From Rivularia sp. PCC 7116 (GTDB taxonomy: Bacteria; Cyanobacteriota; Cyanobacteriia; Cyanobacteriales; Nostocaceae): a DNA stretch of 64,000 nucleotides. The position numbers and the translations under genes were made by a program. The DNA lies in NCBI RefSeq assembly GCF_000316665.1, contig NC_019678.1:5766001-5830000 (forward strand). Reading direction: 5' to 3'. Position 1 is the first letter of the stretch, and each line of letters opens with the position of its first letter. Below are positions 47,040-55,736 of the stretch, piece by piece. Below the pieces are notes generated by a model. It ran no database searches, had not been told where the DNA came from, and saw only the letters and a program-made list of their open reading frames with translations.

Positions 47040-48884
47040 ATGGATTCTTCTGCAAAAGTGTCTCTACAAAATATTCCTTCTTTCTTCAATGCAGCTAAAT
47101 CTTATTTATCCGAAACAATTGCGCTAAGGGCTAACGAGATAGATGAATCACCACGAGCCTTGTGTGAAGCATTGCGAGGATTGGGAGATTTGAATTTATT
47201 GGCGTTGAAAGTTCTCCAGAAATGGGGAGGGAAGGAAGTCAGTGGATTAGATTATGGAAGTTTTCAGCAATTAGTAGCGAGATATTCGGGTGCTTTAGCT
47301 TTTCTACAAACACAACATCAAAGTGCTGCTGGAATTTTAGCTGCTGGTAATAATCCTCAGCTTCAACAAAAGTATCTTCCCCATATGGGTAGCGGAGAAA
47401 TTCTGCTGGGTGTGGGTTTTTCTCATTTGCGTCGTCGAGGTGAACCGATAATTACAGCCTATAAGGTAGCGAGTGGCTATCGTATAAATGGTGTTGTACC
47501 TTGGATAACTGGATTCGGATTGTTTCAAGAATTTGTGATTGCTGCAACTTTGGATAATGGTGGTGCTGTTTTTGGTATTGCTCCTTTTCAAAACATCCAG
47601 CAAGCACAAAAAGGGGAAATAACGTTTACTTCTCCTGCCCAAATGGCAGCAATGAATTCTACGAATACAGTTTCTGCGACTTTAGATAATTGGTTTTTAC
47701 CAGAAGAATTTGTAATTTCTATTAAACCACCGGGTTGGATACAAGAGAATGATAAAAAGAACCTTTTAAACGCTACTTTTCTCGCTTTTGGCTGTGCCGA
47801 AGCTGGTTTAGATGTAATTCAAGCAGAATTTAACAAAAAATCTTTATTTTTTATCGAGGATGCTTTCATCTCTCTGCAAGCAGAATTAAAACGCTGTCGC
47901 AGTGCAATTATTGAAGCACAGCAGCAACAGGTAGAATTTGAACGGAAACTGCAATTAAGAGCTTGGGCAATTGATTTAACATCAAGAATAGCTCATGCTG
48001 CGGTAACAGCTTCTAGCGGGGCTGCTAATTATAGCCTGAGCGCTGCACAGCGGGTTTATCGTGAAGCTTTGGTGTTTACCGTCACGGGGCAGAGTAGTGC
48101 AATTATGGAAGCGACTTTGGCTAGGTTAACCCGGAATGCCCCTGATTTAGAACAAGAAGAGACAATCTTACAAGATAAAAATCCAAATCTAATTTCATAT
48201 TCTCGCGTTGTTCATTTGAGTCATGTGATTGATACAAATATTCCTCGCTGGGAAGGCGATCCCATTGTAGAATTTGAAACGGTAGCAGATTTGCAAGAGC
48301 AAGGTTATTATTTACGTCGGTTTTCAATGGGGGAGCATAGTGCGACTCATATAAATGCCCCAGTAAGTTTTCATGGTGATGGTATCGCAATAGATAGATA
48401 TCCTGCCGATTCTTTAGTTTTGTCGGCGGTGCTTATAGATATTAGTTCGTCTGTTGCCATAAATCCCGATTATGCTTTAACTATTGATGATATAGATGCT
48501 TGGGAAAATCAGCACGGTAAAATTGCTGGTAAATCGGTTGTTTTATTGAAAACGGGTTGGCAAGAAAAATGGCATGATGAGAAAGCATTTTTTAATAAAG
48601 ATGCTGGGGGATTGATGCATTTTCCAGGCTTCAACGTTGATGCAACACAGTTTTTAGTTAATAACAGAAACATTGCTGGTATTGGAATTGATACCCACGG
48701 TGTAGATGGGGGCAGTGATGTTAATTTTTCTATCAATCGTTTGGTTTTAGATAAACCACGCATTGTATTAGAAAATTTAACGAATTTGGAACAGTTACCA
48801 GCTAAGGGAATAACTATTATTATTGGTGCTTTGAGGCTACGAGGAGGTAGTGGCTCTCCTGCGAGCGTTTTAGCTTTGATATAA
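47040..48884 (+). CDS. Fusion: acyl-CoA-dehydrogenase-like domain + cyclase (kynurenine-formamidase-fold) domain
   Basis: A 614-aa two-domain protein. Residues about 15-370 resemble acyl-CoA dehydrogenases: the N-terminal helical part (FQQLVARYSGALAFLQTQHQ), then HMGSGEILLGVGFSHLRRRG, TGFGLFQEFVIAATL, and a C-terminal helix bundle (AVTASSGAANYSLSAAQRVY). Residues about 385-610 form a cyclase domain (PF04199-like): VVHLSHVIDTNIPRWEGDPI, the altered metal motif HSATHINAPVSFHGDG (consensus HxGTHxDxPxH), and GIGIDTHGVDGGSD. The G-to-A and D-to-N changes suggest altered catalysis. Each half has a known family, but I do not know this combination, and the product cannot be stated. No pathway genes flank it. 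Confidence 0.8.
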   Translation: MDSSAKVSLQNIPSFFNAAKSYLSETIALRANEIDESPRALCEALRGLGDLNLLALKVLQKWGGKEVSGLDYGSFQQLVARYSGALAFLQTQHQSAAGILAAGNNPQLQQKYLPHMGSGEILLGVGFSHLRRRGEPIITAYKVASGYRINGVVPWITGFGLFQEFVIAATLDNGGAVFGIAPFQNIQQAQKGEITFTSPAQMAAMNSTNTVSATLDNWFLPEEFVISIKPPGWIQENDKKNLLNATFLAFGCAEAGLDVIQAEFNKKSLFFIEDAFISLQAELKRCRSAIIEAQQQQVEFERKLQLRAWAIDLTSRIAHAAVTASSGAANYSLSAAQRVYREALVFTVTGQSSAIMEATLARLTRNAPDLEQEETILQDKNPNLISYSRVVHLSHVIDTNIPRWEGDPIVEFETVADLQEQGYYLRRFSMGEHSATHINAPVSFHGDGIAIDRYPADSLVLSAVLIDISSSVAINPDYALTIDDIDAWENQHGKIAGKSVVLLKTGWQEKWHDEKAFFNKDAGGLMHFPGFNVDATQFLVNNRNIAGIGIDTHGVDGGSDVNFSINRLVLDKPRIVLENLTNLEQLPAKGITIIIGALRLRGGSGSPASVLALI

Positions 48885-48942
48885 TAGGTTGACTTAGTTG
48901 TTAATTATGTAGACAGGAATTTACATATAAGTTTAAAAAATC

Positions 48943-51135
48943 CTATACATGTGAATGGTTATTGCTGGTTAAAAGACTGTAAGCTTCATTAATCAAACGA
49001 ATTTTGTCTTTAGCTTCAATTAATTTTTGGGGTTGATTAATAAATAAATCTGGATGCCATTTTTTGACTAATTGTTTGTAAGCTTGTTTGATTTGTTCTG
49101 GTGAGGCATCTGTTTTTAAACCGATAATTTTATAAGCATTAATTAATTCTTGTTTGTCAGATAGGGGTTGATTGGCTTTAGCTTGTTGACGATTTTTAAA
49201 ATTGTCTTTGAATCCAGATGAATGCATTTCTGATTTCATCTGCGCTATTTCTTCATCAATTTCCCAATCAATAAACTTTTTCTCTACATCTTCTTTTTTG
49301 GAAATTTCTTTTTTAGGAGGAGGAGATGTTTTAAAAGTTCCCACATCTTCTTTTACTCCTTTACCGGAATAGCTGTATACAGATTTAGATTGATTTGTAT
49401 TTACTTTTGTTTCTTTATATTCTGATTTACAAGGTTTTTCATCTAGCTCAATTTGAAATTCAGATGAAATCGTAATTCCTAATGCTTGCTCTAATTGTTG
49501 ATTTAAACTTTTTAAAGTATTGCAGTATTGATTTAATGTTTTGCGCGTTTCAGCTATCTCTAAACAATCTTGATTTGTAGGAATAAATTTAATTACTTTT
49601 TTGGCTTCTTGCTCGTATTCTTCTAAAAGAGACAATCCTTGTCTGCTTAATTTGAGTAAATATTCATCAACAGCATCTATACAAATTTGTGCTAATTGTT
49701 GATGATAATCTTCAGGGGTATTTTCGCTGCTTTCCTGTAAGCCTTGATCGAGTAAATAAGCGATACCACCACCTACAGCAGCACCAACAGGACCACCTAA
49801 TAACCAGCCAAGCCCACCAGCCATAGCATAGGCTCCAGTGTCGCTAGTATTATGAGAATTGTTTGGCGGAGGTGTTAATTCTATTTGTGGATGAGGGGGA
49901 AATTGGATTGATAAATCTTCTGGTTTGGCTTGCCCGAAGAAATCAAAAGCTTGTTCTAGCCATTTATTTAAGTCTGTTTTTAATTTCTGAAAATCTTGCT
50001 TTAAATTATTAGTTTCCCACGTTTGAAAATTATTGTTGGCTAATTCTGTTGCAGATTGTTTTTGATATTTTTCGCGTAAAGAGTTGATATTTAACCAATT
50101 ACGTAGTTCCGATAAGCTTTGAGCAAAACCTTGTTTAATTAATGTTTCGGCTTTGATTTTTATTTCATTTTTAGCTTGGTTTTTATCGTCAAATTCTTTA
50201 ACCTGATTTTTTAAAGGGATAATTTTGGTTTTTAAACTTTGTTGAATTTGAGATGCTATAGACTCAATCCTTGGTAAAGAAATACTATTATCATCTTTTT
50301 TTAAAGTTGCCGAGATATTTTGTAAAGCAGCTTCAAAAGCAACTAAACCGCTGGTATTCGCAGCTGAAACATCACCTTTTAATCTTGCTCGTAAAGCAGG
50401 TAGCGCATCAACTCGATATAAGTTACTGAATCCCGGAGGTAACTGAGAGCGAAAACTTTCAGCAACGAATCGTAAGCGACTTTGAACTTGTTTTTGTTCT
50501 TCTGGCTCTAATAAATTGAGGAAATTAGCTACAAAAATAACTGTTTTAATTCCTCTATCTAACAACCAATCTCGTAAATTTTCTCGTTCTTCCAATGTCA
50601 TTAATTTACGAGCGTCGAGCAATTGTACTACTAAATCGGCGCTTAGTAATTGCTCTTTGACCAAATTATTTTGTTCTTCCCTATCATTTGTTCCCGGTAA
50701 ATCGAGAAATTCAACACCAGTCTTTAAAAATGGGTGGGGAGAAAAAACTTCTACAGATGCGACATCATTCCGCATCCTTCTATCATCATCAAGGATTGCA
50801 AATTCTTTTAAAATGTCGGTACCGCTACGATGGATTTGTTTGCCGTCGATACATTTAATTAGAGTTGCTAATTCGTCGCCATATTTAACAGTAATAGCAG
50901 CACCAGTAGTAGGAATTAAATCGATGGGTAAAGTTTTATTTCCTAATAAAGCATTGAGTAAAGTTGATTTACCGTGATTGAAAGGACCAAAAACTGCAAT
51001 TCGGAAGTTAGGATTTATAAGATGATGGGAAATTGCTTCAATATCTCGGTAGAGTTGAGATGTTGATTCTATATTCAGTAACTTCGCTGTAGATTTGAGA
51101 GTCTCTAAAAGTTGGTAAATTTGATTTTGCGGCAT
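48943..51135 (-). CDS. Dynamin-family GTPase with C-terminal J domain (BDLP2-like)
   Basis: A 730-aa protein. The GTPase domain lies at about 45-290: P-loop GPFNHGKST (residues 50-58), switch Thr in IPTTGAAIT and G3 in FLDLPGTNDR. A long helical stalk (about 290-430) follows, then a glycine-zipper hydrophobic segment (GLGWLLGGPVGAAVGGGIAY) that fits a membrane paddle. After a charged linker, residues about 665-725 form a J domain, AYKIIGLKTDASPEQIKQAY with the HPD motif (KKWHPDLF, His694) intact. Bacterial dynamins remodel membranes; a J domain would recruit Hsp70 (DnaK). The adjacent gene at 51316 is a second dynamin, so a heteromeric pair is likely. Confidence 0.88.
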   Translation of the reverse strand: MPQNQIYQLLETLKSTAKLLNIESTSQLYRDIEAISHHLINPNFRIAVFGPFNHGKSTLLNALLGNKTLPIDLIPTTGAAITVKYGDELATLIKCIDGKQIHRSGTDILKEFAILDDDRRMRNDVASVEVFSPHPFLKTGVEFLDLPGTNDREEQNNLVKEQLLSADLVVQLLDARKLMTLEERENLRDWLLDRGIKTVIFVANFLNLLEPEEQKQVQSRLRFVAESFRSQLPPGFSNLYRVDALPALRARLKGDVSAANTSGLVAFEAALQNISATLKKDDNSISLPRIESIASQIQQSLKTKIIPLKNQVKEFDDKNQAKNEIKIKAETLIKQGFAQSLSELRNWLNINSLREKYQKQSATELANNNFQTWETNNLKQDFQKLKTDLNKWLEQAFDFFGQAKPEDLSIQFPPHPQIELTPPPNNSHNTSDTGAYAMAGGLGWLLGGPVGAAVGGGIAYLLDQGLQESSENTPEDYHQQLAQICIDAVDEYLLKLSRQGLSLLEEYEQEAKKVIKFIPTNQDCLEIAETRKTLNQYCNTLKSLNQQLEQALGITISSEFQIELDEKPCKSEYKETKVNTNQSKSVYSYSGKGVKEDVGTFKTSPPPKKEISKKEDVEKKFIDWEIDEEIAQMKSEMHSSGFKDNFKNRQQAKANQPLSDKQELINAYKIIGLKTDASPEQIKQAYKQLVKKWHPDLFINQPQKLIEAKDKIRLINEAYSLLTSNNHSHV

Positions 51136-51170
51136 AATTATTTATTTAAATAAAAATGATTATTGATGTA

Positions 51171-51291
51171 GAGACGTAGCAGTGCTACGTCTCCGGGATC
51201 TATGGTTGTAAAAAGTATCGTTATTCCGGTAAATGTAGATATAGTATCGTTATTCCGGTAAATGTGGAGACGTAATGTATTACGTCTCTAC
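51171..51291. repeat. Two palindromes and a 23-bp direct repeat between the dynamin genes
   Basis: Hairpins GAGACGTAGCA / TGCTACGTCTC (51171-51193) and GAGACGTAAT / ATTACGTCTC (51267-51288) surround a 23-base unit beginning AGTATCGTTATTCC, present at 51214-51236 and again at 51243-51265 (29 bases apart). Both hairpins belong to the same family as the one at 17324. The block fills the 180-base gap between the two dynamin genes. Confidence 0.75.
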
Positions 51292-51315
51292 AAATCAATT
51301 CGTGGGTAAAATAAA

Positions 51316-53397
51316 TTAACCGTAATAAGCCAATAAATTACTGTAAGCGGACTCAATATTCTGCAACTGTGCAAAAATATCTGTTTCTAAAACTTCAAAT
51401 CGCTTTAATTCTTCATCTCGGTTAATTTCACGGCTTTCTTTTTGCTTCAATAAATTATCTAATTCCGATTTACGAGCGGTAATATCATCTTTAATTCTCT
51501 GAATTACTTCTTGTTCGTAAGCATCAAAACATTCTTTGACTGCATTATATACATTTTTGGATTGTTCTTCGGCTACTTGCGGCAGATATTTAACTAACTC
51601 TTTCTTCGCTGTTTTAACTAACTCCTTTCTGGCTCCATCAGCTTGTACAACTCCTATACCCAAACCCAATAAAGCGAAACCAATGGGACCTAGAAAAATG
51701 CCAGTTACAGCGGTAATTATGCCACCGACACCAATAACGGTAAAGTAATTTAATAAAATGTTTTTCCAGTCAAAACCCGCACCAGCCATTGCAAAACCGG
51801 CTAAATTTCCTCTAGATAAAGATAACAATCCCATAGCCCATTTTGCCCAAGTAGGAGAATTATCTTCTTCGGCAGCATTATTAGAATTGATTTTAACTTT
51901 TTCCCCAGTTAACTTTTGAGTGATGCTATCGGTAACTTGGGTATAAGAAGCACCATATTTTGCAGCACTTTGAGAAAGTTCTTTAAAAGCTGCGGTAATA
52001 TCTTCCTCTGCGGTTAAACTCCAAGCAGATAGTTTATCGGTAATATATTGTTCAAAGGCTTTTTGTAATGCAAGATTAAAAGCTTCCCGTTTACCGCTAT
52101 TAAGAAAATCGAATAAATTTAATTCTGGCTGATAGCGTAGAAAATCAGTTTCAAAAGTATTGCCTAAATTTAAAACGTAGCTACGGAAAGAATCAGAAAC
52201 ACTTCTAGCTTGATTATCCCGAGTATTTCTAATTTCCTGTTGAAAATCATCACCAATATTCTTCAGTTTTTGAAATTCTGGCTCTACAGAATCAATTTTT
52301 TCACGAAGTTGATTGACATCTTGTTCCAACAAAGGAATCCGTCTTTCAATTGCTTCTTTTGTATGATGACAAGCAAGTTTAGCTAAAGTTCTCACCTGAC
52401 GTAATTCTGCAACCGCTCTTTCTCTGGTTAAAAATGTGTTTAGTGCTTGCATAAACTCGGTAAAACCGGTTCCTTGTAAAGAAGCTGCGGGATTTTTTAA
52501 CCTTTTGCGTAAAGCTTGAATTGATGAAATTGCAAATACTCTTTCGTCGTAAATATCTTGTCCGTCAACAACGCAATATTCAGCCAAATTTGCTTTAAAG
52601 ACTTTGTGCAATCTTTCCTCAGCTTCTTGCAATTCTTCCTCATCATCAGGATCGATTAAAGCTTCCTTTACCTGATCCCAAGCATTAATTAAAAAGAAAA
52701 CTGATAATCCTCTACCTTTAATATAGTTTTCGAGATAACGGCGCTCTCCTAAAGTACAAGGTTGAGAAGCCCGCATGACAAATAAAATTGCATGACAGTT
52801 ATTAACGTAGCCCAAAGATAGTTCGTTTCTTGCTTCTGTATCGTTTAAACCAGGGCTATCAATAATTTCAATCCCTTTTTCTAATAAGGGTAAAGGATAT
52901 TCAACTACTGCATGACTGACATCGGGAAAAGCCGGTTTTTTCTCTTCTTCTAATCTTTTAGCTTCCGCTGGATCGATAGTATACTTATGTTTAAAAGAAT
53001 CAAAATCTAGCCTTTGAGGATTTTTGTCATTGTTAAAATGTACCGTTACCGTTTTTTCTGCTCCGTAGCGTAAAACAGTTAAAACAGCAGTACAGGGATT
53101 AACATCGCTCGGTAACAATCTTTCACCAATTAAAGCATTAAGAAAAGTACTTTTTCCCCGCTTCATATCGCCTAATACTAATAAACGAAATACACCTTCG
53201 CGGAGATTTTTGCTAGCAACCTTGATATCTTCAATATCTCTTTCTAAACTTAATTTACCAGAACTACTTTCGGAAGATGTTTCTGCTGTTTCAATGGTAT
53301 CAACGATTTTATCCAAAGAAACAGATACTTCAGCACGAACTTGAACGACTTTTTCTAAATCGTCCATAAAATTGTTATTTTCAGTTTGTAAATTCAT
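51316..53397 (-). CDS. Bacterial dynamin-like protein, BDLP1 type
   Basis: A 693-aa protein, the same length as the structurally studied dynamin of Nostoc punctiforme, and similar over its whole span as far as I recall that sequence. The P-loop is GDMKRGKST with Lys82, the switch residue lies in VNPCTAVLTVLRYG, and G3 is EIIDSPGLNDTEARN. A four-helix neck and trunk follow, then the paddle with a membrane-inserting hairpin (FTVIGVGGIITAVTGIFLGP, then GFALLGLGIG) at about 550-600, and a C-terminal helix. BDLP1 binds and tubulates membranes in a GTP-dependent way. The J-domain dynamin downstream is on the same strand, as in Nostoc. Confidence 0.95.
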   Translation of the reverse strand: MNLQTENNNFMDDLEKVVQVRAEVSVSLDKIVDTIETAETSSESSSGKLSLERDIEDIKVASKNLREGVFRLLVLGDMKRGKSTFLNALIGERLLPSDVNPCTAVLTVLRYGAEKTVTVHFNNDKNPQRLDFDSFKHKYTIDPAEAKRLEEEKKPAFPDVSHAVVEYPLPLLEKGIEIIDSPGLNDTEARNELSLGYVNNCHAILFVMRASQPCTLGERRYLENYIKGRGLSVFFLINAWDQVKEALIDPDDEEELQEAEERLHKVFKANLAEYCVVDGQDIYDERVFAISSIQALRKRLKNPAASLQGTGFTEFMQALNTFLTRERAVAELRQVRTLAKLACHHTKEAIERRIPLLEQDVNQLREKIDSVEPEFQKLKNIGDDFQQEIRNTRDNQARSVSDSFRSYVLNLGNTFETDFLRYQPELNLFDFLNSGKREAFNLALQKAFEQYITDKLSAWSLTAEEDITAAFKELSQSAAKYGASYTQVTDSITQKLTGEKVKINSNNAAEEDNSPTWAKWAMGLLSLSRGNLAGFAMAGAGFDWKNILLNYFTVIGVGGIITAVTGIFLGPIGFALLGLGIGVVQADGARKELVKTAKKELVKYLPQVAEEQSKNVYNAVKECFDAYEQEVIQRIKDDITARKSELDNLLKQKESREINRDEELKRFEVLETDIFAQLQNIESAYSNLLAYYG

Positions 53398-53804
53398 TAT
53401 TCTGATTTATTAATTGAAATATTTACTCGCCAATTATGGCAATTCAAAAAGCGAATTGAATTTTATTTATATTCGTTGCGAATAAAGACAGATTGTAGTA
53501 AGTTAGTTTCAATTTGTATCATCATCAGCACTCCAAAATCAATTATTATAAATCATGCCATTTTATTAAAATAAATTAAATTTACAAATTATTACCTCAG
53601 TGTAATTACTGCTTCCACTTATTATTTGTTGAACAATGAATTATAAATTTAGACTTGCATTTTATAAATCTTGTATCTTAAAGAATAAATGCGATGTCTT
53701 ATTAAAGGAATACTTTCCGATCAAATATTAATCAAAAAACTTTAAGGTAGGATGTGTTTATATTCTGTCATAAGTAGTATTGATTTAATTAAGGAGACAT
53801 TTTG
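53398..53804. other. Intergenic region between bdlp1 and hicB
   Basis: This is 407 bases of AT-rich DNA between divergent genes, so it holds both promoters. AAGGAGAC precedes the hicB start. No other feature is supported. Confidence 0.45.
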
Positions 53805-54008
53805 ATGAAGTGGCGCGTAATTCTTGAACCAGATCCAGAAACAGGAGAATGGGCTATTTGGTGTCCTGAGTTACCTGGTTGCGTGTCAGCAGGAGAAACC
53901 CAAGAAGAAGCTTTAGAAAATATTCGCGAAGCTATAGAACTTTATCTCGAACCAGATACAATTCAACTCGCACCTGGAGCAATTACCACAGAGGTAACTT
54001 TAGGATGA
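53805..54008 (+). CDS. hicB: HicB-family antitoxin
   Basis: A 67-aa protein from ATG 53805. It is the short HicB form: MKWRVILEPDPETGEWAIWC, PELPGCVSAGETQEEALENI and the helix REAIELYLEP. The strand-turn PELPGCVSAGETQEEA is diagnostic. HicB normally neutralises the HicA mRNA interferase. The gene has a good Shine-Dalgarno site (AAGGAGA), and its last four bases overlap the start of hicA (ATGA), so the pair was translationally coupled. Because hicA is broken, this antitoxin gene may now be an orphan. Confidence 0.87.
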   Translation: MKWRVILEPDPETGEWAIWCPELPGCVSAGETQEEALENIREAIELYLEPDTIQLAPGAITTEVTLG

Positions 54009-54225
54009 GTCGCACTCGACGGATGAATGCAGATGAAGTTGAAAAAATTTTGCAGCAATATGGTTTTGAACTAGTTTCTCAAAAGGTAGTCATCGTAAAT
54101 GGCGAAATATTGAAAGACAACTAATGGTTATTGTTCCTTATCATAAAGGCAAGGATTTACCTATTGGAACTTTACGCAATATTATGCTTGGTGCGGATAT
54201 TCCAGAATCGGAATGGAAAGTTTAA
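54005..54225 (+). pseudogene. hicA: hicA toxin gene disrupted by a one-base frameshift
   Basis: From ATG 54005 the sequence reads MSRTRRMNADEVEKILQQYG and continues FELVSQK, then leaves the family. In the next frame it resumes GSHRKWRNIERQLMVIVPYH and continues KGKDLPIGTLRNIMLG to a stop at 54225, which is the rest of a normal HicA with the catalytic GSH. The shift lies at the A-run of CTCAAAAGGTAG (about 54080-54091); one added A would restore the frame. So either the toxin is inactivated by a single deletion or this is a homopolymer sequencing error. The short product ends at 54124. The complete family length would be 73 aa. Confidence 0.88.
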
Positions 54226-54326
54226 GCCCAAATCTAAATCAAAACCGATAATTATCTACAAAAAACTTTATATTAAGCACCGTCATAAGCCAAAATTCTT
54301 ATAGTGAAGAAAATTGGTAATAGAAC

Positions 54327-55301
54327 ATGGATATTAAAAATGGCTTTGTCGGTACTGTGGGAAACACTCCTTTGATTCGCTTGAATAGTTTTAGTGAAGA
54401 AACGGGATGCGAAATCTTAGGGAAAGCAGAATTTCTCAATCCTGGTGGCTCCGTAAAAGATAGAGCAGCACTATATATTATTGAAGATGCAGAAGCCAAA
54501 GGTTTACTCAAACCGGGCGGTACGGTTGTTGAAGGAACCGCAGGAAATACGGGTATTGGTTTAGCACATATCTGCAATGCTAAAGGTTACAAATGTTTAA
54601 TTATTATCCCCGAAACTCAGTCTCAGGAAAAAATGGACGCGCTCAGAGCATTAGGTGCGGAAGTTCGTCCAGTTCCGGCGGTTCCTTATAAAGACCCCAA
54701 TAATTATGTAAAATTGTCTGGTAGAGTCGCTTCCGAAATGGAAAACGCAATTTGGGCGAATCAATTTGATAATTTGGCAAACCGTCAAGCACATTACGAA
54801 ACCACTGGCCCGGAAATTTGGAAGCAAACAGATGGTAAAGTAGACGGGTGGGTAGCTGCAACCGGCACTGGTGGAACCTTTGCAGGTGCTTCAATGTTTC
54901 TCAAAGAAAAAAATTCTAATATTAAATGTGTTGTTGCAGATCCAATGGGCAGCGGACTTTACAGCTATATAAAAACTGGTGAAATCAAAATGTCCGGTAG
55001 TTCCATAACTGAAGGGATTGGCAACAGTAGAATTACAGCCAATATGGAAAACGTACCCATTGATGATGCTATTCAAATTGATGACAAAGAAGCATTACGA
55101 GTAGTTTATCAACTGTTGCGAAAAGAAGGTTTATTAATGGGTGGTTCGACAGGCATCAATGTTGGAGCAGCGATCGCACTTGCTAAACAAATGGGTCCGG
55201 GACATACAATTGCCACTATATTATGTGATAGCGGCTCTCGTTATCAATCGCGAATATTCAACCCCGAATGGTTAAAATCAAAAGGGTTAGAAGTTAGTTA
55301 G
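54327..55301 (+). CDS. cysK: Cysteine synthase (O-acetylserine sulfhydrylase) A type
   Basis: A 324-aa PLP enzyme that makes cysteine from O-acetylserine and sulfide. Seen are TPLIRLN, the PLP lysine Lys44 in NPGGSVKDRAALY, the substrate loop GTAGNTGIGLAHIC, ATGTGGTFAGAS for the phosphate, and the Ser of the pyridine nitrogen site in LLMGGSTGINVGA. The length is normal. A divergence from the typical enzyme is GTAGNTG in place of TSGNTG, as also seen in some cyanobacterial CysK-like proteins. The gene stands alone, followed after 120 bases by a 2Fe-2S gene on the same strand; this spacing includes direct repeats. Confidence 0.92.
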   Translation: MDIKNGFVGTVGNTPLIRLNSFSEETGCEILGKAEFLNPGGSVKDRAALYIIEDAEAKGLLKPGGTVVEGTAGNTGIGLAHICNAKGYKCLIIIPETQSQEKMDALRALGAEVRPVPAVPYKDPNNYVKLSGRVASEMENAIWANQFDNLANRQAHYETTGPEIWKQTDGKVDGWVAATGTGGTFAGASMFLKEKNSNIKCVVADPMGSGLYSYIKTGEIKMSGSSITEGIGNSRITANMENVPIDDAIQIDDKEALRVVYQLLRKEGLLMGGSTGINVGAAIALAKQMGPGHTIATILCDSGSRYQSRIFNPEWLKSKGLEVS

Positions 55302-55350
55302 GAATTCAAAGTTAGGAGTTAGGAATTCAAAGTTAGGAGTTAGGAATTAG
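55300..55350. repeat. Two-copy 21-bp direct repeat after cysK
   Basis: The unit beginning AGGAATTCAAAG and ending TTAGGAGTT occurs at 55300-55320 and 55321-55341, and is followed by a partial third copy. The first copy overlaps the cysK stop codon. It resembles the TTAGGAGTTAGGAGTTA strings at 29690-29715 and in other gaps. Confidence 0.65.
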
Positions 55351-55421
55351 AAATATAATATTTTATACTTGTTGCTTATTGATGATAAATACCAATTACC
55401 CATTACCAATTACCAAAAAAC

Positions 55422-55706
55422 ATGAAATGCGTCCGAGTTTGCCAAAATCGTACCTGCAAAAAACAAGGTGCTGTAGAAGTATTAGCAGCTTTTGAAGAGA
55501 ATCCTGTTTCCGAAGTGACGGTAATAAGCAGCAGTTGTCTGGGACAATGTGGTAATGGCCCGATGGTACTAGTATTGCCAGAAATGGTTTGGTATAGTAG
55601 CGTTCGCCCATCGGAAGTTCTTCATGTGATCGAACAACATTTTCTGGGTGGTAAAAGAGTCGAAAAAATGCTTTATCACCGATTTCATCAGCGGGTTAAA
55701 AATTAA
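55422..55706 (+). CDS. Thioredoxin-like (2Fe-2S) ferredoxin
   Basis: A 94-aa protein of the thioredoxin-like 2Fe-2S type. The cluster cysteines are in VRVCQNRTCKKQG and SSSCLGQCGNGP, the pattern CxxxxC...CxxxC expected for this family. The remainder shows the strand VTVISSS and LVLPEMVWYSSV. Such proteins transfer electrons or serve as subunits; the partner is unknown. It is 120 bases after cysK and 30 bases before the next gene, with which it is probably cotranscribed. Confidence 0.88.
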   Translation: MKCVRVCQNRTCKKQGAVEVLAAFEENPVSEVTVISSSCLGQCGNGPMVLVLPEMVWYSSVRPSEVLHVIEQHFLGGKRVEKMLYHRFHQRVKN

Positions 55707-55736
55707 TTACTGGCTTATAAAAGTCTATATATAGAA

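Noticed and set aside
53879-54124. An 81-aa frame overlapping hicB and hicA
   Set aside because: Its first 42 codons are an out-of-frame reading of hicB (Arg/Ser-rich); only the part from 54005 is the hicA start.
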